DNA from: Alkalicoccobacillus gibsonii
Lineage (GTDB): Bacteria > Bacillota > Bacilli > Bacillales > Bacillaceae_D
DNA: 64,000 bases
Direction of reading: 5' to 3'
NCBI RefSeq assembly: GCF_016798245.1
Contig: NZ_JAEUZA010000001.1
Span: forward strand, 790,221-854,220
Shown here one piece after another: positions 53,608 through 61,500 of the stretch (the stretch's first letter is position 1; each line of letters begins with the position of its first letter). The position numbers and the translations under genes are program-made. The notes below the pieces were generated by a model. The model saw only the letters and a list, made by a program, of their open reading frames with translations, made no database searches and was not told where the DNA came from.

Positions 53608-55086
53608 TTAGAGTGCAATTTTTTCAGATGTAGCATTTAAAAACTTTGTACCATCAAGTTTTACCGAGCCGTCCAACGTCCACCAATTCTTACGGACAGT
53701 AAGTACCCCTTTACTATTAGTGGGCACTCGTACCACGCTTTTAAAGGTCACCTTTTGTCTAAATAGAAGCGGGTGCAACTTATTGAATCCGTTTAGATAC
53801 CAATTACCATCAAGCTTATCTACACCGTTGAGATAAATAGGTAAGACACCAAAGAAATCTAGCCGTGTATGAAAAATCTGCTTTTGTTTTTGATCTTTGT
53901 TTTCAAGTGAATCAACCTTTGCTCTAACGGCTGCAGAGCTTTTCGTTTGTTGTTTTTCAGGAACCTTAAATCTCGTTTTTAATTTATTAGCAAACACCTG
54001 GCGCGGATATTTATCGGTTGTACCATTGAGGTACCAGCTGCCATCTAAATAGTGACGGCCATTTAAAGACACCGGCACAAAACCAAAAAAACCAACAGCA
54101 ACTCGAATGATCATCTTGCGCCATTGGATGTCTTTATTCTCAAATGATTGAACCTGGGAACGAACCTTCTGCTTAACTCTTGATTGCATCAATTGTTCAC
54201 TAATCATCTTCATTAACATTTTGTGGCCAAACAACTGCCTTCTGTACCGGTTGTCGTAGCCGTCAAGTGAGAAGGTACCATCCAAATTGTAGACACCATC
54301 TAAATAGACCGGCAACATATCAAAGAAACCTACTCGAGTACGAAAGCGATTTTTCTTACCATAGTCTTTAGATTCAAACGAATCGGTGATCGCGCGAAAG
54401 ATCATCTTTTCATGATTCGATAATTCAGCTTTAATCTTGCTTCTAAACTTAATAAGAAACTGATAATAATTATGAATTTCTTTCTCTGAGAATCCATTTA
54501 AGCGCCATGAACCATCTAATTTATGACTACCGTCTAAATAACCGCGTGATACCTTATCCCAATAAGGCTGAACCGCCTTAATTTTTAATTTCTGTTTGTA
54601 CTGAATTAAGTTATCTGTATGCTCTTTAAACAGGGCTCTAAACGTGTATGCTAAATGCGCTGGCTTCATGCGCTCTAGTTGTTGAATGATTTGTGTCCCG
54701 TACTGCAGGTCATATCCATTTATGTTCACAATGAAATGAGGTCGTCCAGGTGTGCTCCTAACAGTTGTTGACGGGTTCATCAAATACCGGTCAATCGTCC
54801 GCTCCAACGTTTTGTAAGTTGTAGAAGGGAAGTTACTAATCTGTGAAATAATTCGATTACGACGTACATAGATATCGTCTGAACTATCTCGATCGGTTGA
54901 AAGAAGGTCTTCCCATCGATCCAACCCCCATGTAGCAGTGGGAATGAATAGTTGATCGGTTATATCAAAAAGGAGATCGTTAAGTTGCTGAAACTCTTCT
55001 GCTTCAGTACCAAAGATCTCCTTCATCTCAATTAAACGATTCAACATAGGTGGTAAATAGGCTTCCATTTCCTCACGCTTACTCAT
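53608..55086 (-). CDS. XkdU-like (YmfQ family) tail protein with repeat extension
   Basis: 492 residues. The first ~150 are an XkdU/YmfQ baseplate-fibre adaptor (FIPTATWGLDRWEDLL, RRNRIISQISNF). B. subtilis XkdU ends soon after, but this protein continues for about 340 residues with four to five copies of a ~75-residue module ending in YLDG..LDGSW.LNG (for example YLDGSHKLDGSWRLNG, YLDGVYNLDGTFSLDG, YLDGSWYLNG). It is likely a structural spacer between baseplate and fibre. Confidence 0.8.
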   Translation of the reverse strand: MSKREEMEAYLPPMLNRLIEMKEIFGTEAEEFQQLNDLLFDITDQLFIPTATWGLDRWEDLLSTDRDSSDDIYVRRNRIISQISNFPSTTYKTLERTIDRYLMNPSTTVRSTPGRPHFIVNINGYDLQYGTQIIQQLERMKPAHLAYTFRALFKEHTDNLIQYKQKLKIKAVQPYWDKVSRGYLDGSHKLDGSWRLNGFSEKEIHNYYQFLIKFRSKIKAELSNHEKMIFRAITDSFESKDYGKKNRFRTRVGFFDMLPVYLDGVYNLDGTFSLDGYDNRYRRQLFGHKMLMKMISEQLMQSRVKQKVRSQVQSFENKDIQWRKMIIRVAVGFFGFVPVSLNGRHYLDGSWYLNGTTDKYPRQVFANKLKTRFKVPEKQQTKSSAAVRAKVDSLENKDQKQKQIFHTRLDFFGVLPIYLNGVDKLDGNWYLNGFNKLHPLLFRQKVTFKSVVRVPTNSKGVLTVRKNWWTLDGSVKLDGTKFLNATSEKIAL

Positions 55087-56164
55087 ACAGGTTCACCTCT
55101 GCTAGCCTCGGAATCTCAATTTCGTCAAGCTCAAGGTTTCCGCTTTGGCCATCGATCAGAACCTCAGCATAGTCAAAAACAGAAGGCGATCGCTGAAGGA
55201 TTTGGTTGATCTGACTCACACGAATGAATGGGTCCTCAAACGCCAATGTCCTGAACAGTGCTTGAACACCTTCCCGAACTTCTCTCTCACAGTCCTCAAG
55301 CGTTCTACCGGATGAAAGAACGATCTTTGCACTGATGGCTATGTCTTTCCATTCTGCGCTAACCACAGTAGCTCTGGCTCCAATTGGTGCCTCACCCTCG
55401 CCATGACCCTCTTCCGGATCAATGAACGATTGAACATCACTAATTAACCTGGTAGTCGCAGGCTCAATGTTTGCATCAGTTATAACGATCCTTACCGTAC
55501 CCTCACCTAAAGCCAGAGGGAAAATCTTTGCTTTCCCTACTCCCTCGACGGATTCGGCCCACTGTTTATAATGTGCAGCGTTTCCCGAAACAGCTTCTCT
55601 CCTCACACGGACTTGATATCGTGCAAAAAGAGCTTGATCAGACTCCTCCTCCGCACCTGGTACGAGTAAACTGACTAATTGTGCTGTCTCTAGACCTGGT
55701 ATTGATTCGACAGGTTGGAGAGGAAGATCTTTCATACTTGAAACGTTCCCCGCTTCACCAGCTGTTTCAGCTCTTAATTGTGAATCCCCAAGCGATTGAA
55801 AATATATAGAATGTGATTCAAGAAAGAACCGCATGCCTGCAGGTACAGATACATTAAAACACGCATCCCAAACAGCTCTAGTCGCAGGCACTCGCTCGAT
55901 TCCAGCTTCAACTACACGCTTATCCAAAAACTCGCCAGTTGCTGTATCAGCGAAAACGAGATCAAATGAAGCCTCTAACCATGCGTAAGACTGAGTTACC
56001 TCTGCTGCCGCCGGTGCAAGTGCATTCCAAATGATACTGCCCTCTCGTTTATCAATATCATTTGGTACCCTATCCAACATACGCTCCATGATGGATTCAA
56101 ACGTGTAGCTTTGAAGCAAATCAATGACTTCTTGATACCTTTTATTCGCTAAGGTTTCCCGCAT
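55079..56164 (-). CDS. xkdT: Baseplate J-like protein (XkdT-like)
   Basis: 361-residue baseplate wedge component (P2 gpJ family). Motifs: [22 protein letters not shown] near the start and [34 protein letters not shown] in the middle. The PBSX-like gene order (XkdS before, XkdU after) supports the call. Overlaps XkdS by 23 bases and XkdU by eight. Confidence 0.9.
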   Translation of the reverse strand: MRETLANKRYQEVIDLLQSYTFESIMERMLDRVPNDIDKREGSIIWNALAPAAAEVTQSYAWLEASFDLVFADTATGEFLDKRVVEAGIERVPATRAVWDACFNVSVPAGMRFFLESHSIYFQSLGDSQLRAETAGEAGNVSSMKDLPLQPVESIPGLETAQLVSLLVPGAEEESDQALFARYQVRVRREAVSGNAAHYKQWAESVEGVGKAKIFPLALGEGTVRIVITDANIEPATTRLISDVQSFIDPEEGHGEGEAPIGARATVVSAEWKDIAISAKIVLSSGRTLEDCEREVREGVQALFRTLAFEDPFIRVSQINQILQRSPSVFDYAEVLIDGQSGNLELDEIEIPRLAEVNLYE

Positions 56165-56576
56165 CGCCTACCACCTCCTGAACGTCAAATAAGCCCTCTT
56201 CACTTTCAACGGTAAAGGACACAAAGAAGGAATCTCCACTTTTTTCAACTTCCATATTCGATATAGCCTCTATACGTTCATCATAAAGAAGGGCTTCCTC
56301 AATCACTCGAGGGATCTCCATTTCTTTATAAGCGTCAGAAGCCTCCTCATCGGCGCACACGGCTTTTAATTCACTGCCAATATCATGGCTATAGATCGCG
56401 TAAGCAAATCGCTCAGTGCGTAGAGAGAGAATGACAAATTGCTTAATTGCATCAATGCCATCGATTAAACGAGTGGAGATTCTTCCAGTGTCGAAATCGA
56501 TTGCGTAAGTGGCTGATGTTTCAATCTCTTCCGACTCTACATCTTCCACAAAATTTAAACCTGGTGTGATCGTCAT
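56142..56576 (-). CDS. xkdS: Baseplate wedge protein (XkdS-like, DUF2634)
   Basis: 144 residues, the gpW/gp25-like lysozyme-type wedge of the baseplate. Pattern: [40 protein letters not shown] and [13 protein letters not shown], typical of XkdS. Follows XkdR and overlaps XkdT. Confidence 0.88.
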   Translation of the reverse strand: MTITPGLNFVEDVESEEIETSATYAIDFDTGRISTRLIDGIDAIKQFVILSLRTERFAYAIYSHDIGSELKAVCADEEASDAYKEMEIPRVIEEALLYDERIEAISNMEVEKSGDSFFVSFTVESEEGLFDVQEVVGDAGNLSE

Positions 56577-56585
56577 CCGAACCTC

Positions 56586-56849
56586 CTAAATGGCATCCAG
56601 TACATAAAACGACTGACCACCTTGTAATTTAATTGTCATGACTTTATCGCCTACACTTAATGCATAGTCACCGTGTCTGAGTCTTCGTGGTACGGTCACA
56701 AGATCACCTGGTATCACGAGCTTAGAATTAGACTGCAGTCTAATTGAAATTGGATTAATTGCAACAATTGTTGCAACGGTAAGCTCCGTTAATTCTGCTG
56801 AGGCACCAGTTAATTTAATTAGCTGAAGTAATTCTGATTCAAAGCTCAC
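56586..56849 (-). CDS. xkdR: XkdR-like phage protein (DUF2577)
   Basis: 87 residues; central beta-barrel with LVIPGDLVTVPRRLRHGDYALSVGDKV, matching DUF2577/XkdR, an adaptor of the PBSX baseplate. It overlaps the stop of xkdQ by one base. Confidence 0.85.
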   Translation of the reverse strand: MSFESELLQLIKLTGASAELTELTVATIVAINPISIRLQSNSKLVIPGDLVTVPRRLRHGDYALSVGDKVMTIKLQGGQSFYVLDAI

Positions 56850-57835
56850 TAACTCACCTCCGGTATACGATTGTGCTCCACAAGATCAAGAGTCATCGTG
56901 TGTTTGTTGCCATGGAATGAATGTGAGTCTGAATCAACCCAATGCGTCTTATTTAAACCAATCTCATCTATCTTTACACTGACCGGCAAACCGCTTGTTA
57001 CATCAGGTATGCCGACAGCAATCAGACCTTGTAGCTTCTTTTTAACGCCTTTCAATTCTTTCTGTTTGTTATCAGCTCGCCGTTGTAGCTGAGCCTTATT
57101 CATTTCCTCTGTGACATTTTCGGTATACTGTAGCACACCAAATTTAGAAGCACCGGAATTGTCTCGAGCAGTCACAGTGGTTGTTTTCCCATCAACCTCA
57201 TGTGTCATTTTTACTCGAGTCGCCGATTCCTCAATACTGGTACTGTATTCCCAGCTGATGATATTTCCTGTCTTTCCGGTCTCTAAGACCCATATGTCAG
57301 ACGGATCTGGCCAAGCCTGCAGACCTAACTTCCCCTCAGACGAATACAATTGATAATTACGGCCATTCTGCTCCCTCGTTTGCTTGAGAGCTTTTAGAAT
57401 GATGTCATACAAGCTAGTTTGTTGCGTGATGAGCAGAGATTTAATAACATGGCCCGTATTAATAATTGAAGTCATAGGGATATCAAAGTCATTGCAAATG
57501 CGTCGAACGATTTGATCTGCACGTTGATTCGTAAAAACATAGACATCTTGGTTCCGCACAATGTAAGTAAGCATATCAAGCGCTTCAAAAAAAAGAGTGT
57601 TAGAGCGTGGAATACGACTAAACACCACGCCCCTAAATAACTCCTTACCTTTCCATTTCAAGAGAATGGTGTCGCCCTCTTCAACGCTAAAATATTTTTC
57701 ACTCCCCTGCTTCGTTACGATTGTTGCTTGAACCTTTCGTGGCGCTTGAAACCTCTTACCTTCCCACTTCACTTCACCTTCAACAACAAGCTCAAGACGC
57801 TCGGTTGACTTCACATTCCAAATTTCAATACTCAT
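56849..57835 (-). CDS. xkdQ: XkdQ-like tail protein (gpD/hub family)
   Basis: 328 residues, similar to XkdQ, the baseplate hub (gpD-type) protein. Begins MSIEIWNVKSTERLELVVEG, then two beta-rich domains with SLYDIILKALKQTREQNGRNYQLYSSEG and a hub barrel near the end. It follows xkdP with eight bases between them. Confidence 0.88.
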   Translation of the reverse strand: MSIEIWNVKSTERLELVVEGEVKWEGKRFQAPRKVQATIVTKQGSEKYFSVEEGDTILLKWKGKELFRGVVFSRIPRSNTLFFEALDMLTYIVRNQDVYVFTNQRADQIVRRICNDFDIPMTSIINTGHVIKSLLITQQTSLYDIILKALKQTREQNGRNYQLYSSEGKLGLQAWPDPSDIWVLETGKTGNIISWEYSTSIEESATRVKMTHEVDGKTTTVTARDNSGASKFGVLQYTENVTEEMNKAQLQRRADNKQKELKGVKKKLQGLIAVGIPDVTSGLPVSVKIDEIGLNKTHWVDSDSHSFHGNKHTMTLDLVEHNRIPEVS

Positions 57836-57843
57836 ATGTCACC

Positions 57844-58515
57844 TCACGCGGGCAGTTTTAAGACATATCCAATGTGGATCCAGTGTCCAGGTTGTCTAGT
57901 ATTTCTTTTATCACGTTTGATAAGTCCAGCCTTATTAGCATTCCATAGCTTACGCCAATCTGTGTTTTTACCGTACTGCCTACCTGCAATCGCCCAAAGA
58001 GTATCTCCTTTTTTTACTTTGTACGTTTTATCAGGCTTCTTAGCAGGTCGCTTTGCTGCAGCAGGTTTTTTCGGTGCTGCTTTGACTTTGATTTTTCGTG
58101 GAGTAGCGACCTTGTATTCTTTAAGAGAAATTGAGTAATCACGATCGCCTACGCCACTCTCACCCTCTGACCAATCAAATGCCTCAAGGCTACAATTAAA
58201 ATTGATCTTGGTACCCGTAACGATCAGACGAATGGGTTCGTTTTTATTTCTCCACTTTTCAATTGTCTGGACGCAGTTTTCAGGTGACGGGAATCCTTTG
58301 TATTCACATATTGGTGAATGCCTCAAAGGAAAAAAAGAATCCAATCTAATTTGCTTGGATCCTTGTTGTTTGATAAATGTTAATTCGCCGAGCTTGTCTA
58401 CCTCTACTGAATCAGACTGCATGTTGCTTGTTAAGTTAATGGCTTCCGGAAGAACAGGGAGCCTAAGCTTCTCCTTCCCTTGCGAAAGCCAAATTTCATA
58501 CTTCGATTTAGCCAT
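57844..58515 (-). CDS. xkdP: XkdP-like tail protein with LysM domain
   Basis: 223 residues: N-terminal part (1-125) matching XkdP with LSQGKEKLRLPVLPEAINL, then a Lys/Pro/Ala-rich linker and a C-terminal LysM domain (YKVKKGDTLWAIAGRQYGKNTDWRKLWNAN) that binds peptidoglycan. It overlaps the tape-measure stop by eight bases. Anchors the baseplate hub. Confidence 0.9.
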   Translation of the reverse strand: MAKSKYEIWLSQGKEKLRLPVLPEAINLTSNMQSDSVEVDKLGELTFIKQQGSKQIRLDSFFPLRHSPICEYKGFPSPENCVQTIEKWRNKNEPIRLIVTGTKINFNCSLEAFDWSEGESGVGDRDYSISLKEYKVATPRKIKVKAAPKKPAAAKRPAKKPDKTYKVKKGDTLWAIAGRQYGKNTDWRKLWNANKAGLIKRDKRNTRQPGHWIHIGYVLKLPA

Positions 58516-61500
58516 TACTTAGCACCCCCACGGTTCCATTTAAACGCATATTTCTAAACACTGCAGCAAGATCATTTTTAATGATTGCAGCCAATTTCTC
58601 CATATCGACTTCATTATGATAATGATTGTCCCCAGTGATATTGATATGAACTGTCACATCACCTTCTTGAACGGTAGAGCTTGAGTTATCAATCTGGCTT
58701 GATGAATCAATAGAAGGACGACTGGTTAAACCAATCTCCTGAGCCACTGATTCAGGCAGATCGTAATCACTATCTCCTTGATCGATGACTTGCATACCAA
58801 GATCAGCAGCTGCCTGATTTAGGAGGTAACGACCTCTAATTCCTCGTTCAGTTGGAATGATCCACTCACGACGACCACCCTCACCGATACGAGCGATTTG
58901 TTCATTCGTAATTAAGCCACCGTTAGCATAACCACGGTACGCTCCACCATTACGCATAGAACGAATACCAGGTACATTCGAGATATCGCCGTAACGAGAC
59001 TGAATGTAGCGAATAGCTGCGGCTGTGTTATGAACAGGATTATAGATATCATCCATGCCAGGAAGCTTATGAGCATTGAATGTAGGGTCGATTGTCTGCA
59101 TCAACCCTTTGGATGGCACGCCCCGTCTTGCATTCGAATCCCAGTTATTAATCGCTCGAGCGTTTCCACCACTTTCTTTCATAGCAATGGTCATGAGAGG
59201 ATCAATCCAGTCTTTGCCTACGCCTGTTGCTAACGCTGCTTGAGCAACAGCACTTCTGGTCGATACGTCTGCACCAGAACCACCAAATAAGGCATTTTCT
59301 CCGCCCATTGGGTTAAATGCTACACCATTTCTCCGTGTCTCATAGTGGACGTGTGGACCGGTACTATTTCCTGTTGACCCAACAAGCGCGATCGTTTGAC
59401 CGCCGGTTATCATGTCGCTTTGCTTAACAAGGTTTTTGGAGTTATGACCATACATATACTCAATACCGTCCGCTCCTTGAATCTTAACCAGATTCCCGTA
59501 ACCGCCTTGCCATCCACTGAATGTGACCATACCAGGTGCTTGTGAAGGAATAGGCGTACCCATAGGAGCAGCGAAATCGACACCCTTATGATTGGTTGTA
59601 CCAATTCCACCTGGAGATTTACGCATTCCAAATCCGGATGTCATGGTGAAAGGAGATCCGAAGTCTGGAGCCATACCTGTATACGCACTAATTAAGCCAT
59701 CAACTTGCTTATTGGCGAACTTCTTAAGGTCTACCGCATCTAACCCTTTCAAGATTCCGAGTGATGTCCATTCACCTAAGCCAAACATGACACGTGAAGG
59801 CGAATGAATACCTAGTCGCTCTTTAAAAGTGGATTCAACGGTATCAGCCAAGAACTGCGCAGCCTCTTTAACTTGCGAACTATGTGAACGCATACCTGAA
59901 ACAAACTCAGACATTGTACCAGTTCCCCAGCTGCTCCCTTTCGCTTGTGTATCGTTGAAAGGTGAGTGAACCTGTCTTTGTAGATAAGATTCCGTTCCGG
60001 TTTGTGAAGCATCTTGACCTGATCTAAACGCAGTCACCGTATTTCTACCGTGTGAAGGAGCCTCTGATTCAATCGTGTTGAATGGTCTAGTCACCTGTGA
60101 TGCTAAGTAAGTGCTAGTGCCTGTTTGTGAAGCATCTTGACCACTACGGAATCCCTGTACAGTACCCGAACCATGCGCGGATGCTCCACCCTGAATGACT
60201 TCAAACGGTCGTTTCACTTGATTGTGCAAGTGAGATCGAGTACCTGTTGCTGTACCATTCTGACCGGCACTGAAAGATTGCACAGTACCTGATCCAAAGC
60301 CAACAGCATCTTGGACAATACCTTGCATCGGGTTACTGATGTTACGCTGTTTCCAAGCTGATAACGAGATTGTGTTCCTGTTCACACCTGCAGATACAGC
60401 TTCACTAAACTGCTGACCATAAGCATTCGCTTCTTTTTGCATGTTCGCTGTTCGAACAGCGTCCAACGAAACGACCGCAGATACGGCAGCAGGTTGAGCA
60501 ACAGTCGAAGGTGAGCTAGCGTTAATTGATCCACCAACTAAACCACCATTCGCATAAGGTCTTACACCAAGCGCAGATCCTGTTTGCTCGTAAAGATCAA
60601 GTGCACGACTTCTACGGTTGGCCGATAAAGGAATAATAGCCTCTGGTCCCGCTTCACCAACTAAACCAACATGTGGACGGTTAATAAAACCACCATTTGC
60701 ATAAGCTGGCGTGTGACCACTATAAGCAGAATGCCTTGTTGGGGATGTTTTCTGTTGGCTTGCTGTAGTCGACGCATTACCAGCAGCTTGACCACTTTCT
60801 CGACCTTCTTTAAATGGTGCAGCTACATTCTCATCAAACCAAGAACCGGCTCCTTTTAAAATACCTTTACCCCATTCGAGGACATTGCTCCATTTATCTC
60901 CCCACCAGTCTTTGCTAAACAGGGAATCTGAGATCGTTGTACGAACGCTATCCCAAATGGATTGAGCACTGTCCCATTTATCCTGAGTCCATCCTTTTAC
61001 GGATTCCCATTTGTTGTTCCACCAATCTCCGCTAAAGATGGTTTCTCCAATCTTAGTGGTTACGGAATCCCAAATAGATTGTGCACTATTCCATTTGTCT
61101 TGTGTCCAGGATTTGACTGACTCCCAATGTCCTGACCACCACTCGCTGTTGAAAACAGTGTCGGAAATGTTAGTCGCAATAGAAGTCCAAATACCTTTTG
61201 CGCTGTCCCACTTGCTTTGCGTCCAAGACTTAACATTTTCCCACTTCTCTAGCCACCATTCAGAACTGAAGACAGTTTCCTCAATCCCGGTCTTGATTTT
61301 ATATCCTAATCCACCAATTTGAATTGCTTTCTCTGTGGACCAGGCTTTAACATCTTCCCACTTTTGATTCCACCACTCACCATTGAAAACTGTGTCATTG
61401 ATAGCGTTAAGTGTTCCCTGTAACCAGGAGCCTTCGTATAGCTTTTTGGTACCCTCTACTGTAGAATCCCAGTTTCCTGACCACCATTCCGCATTAAATA

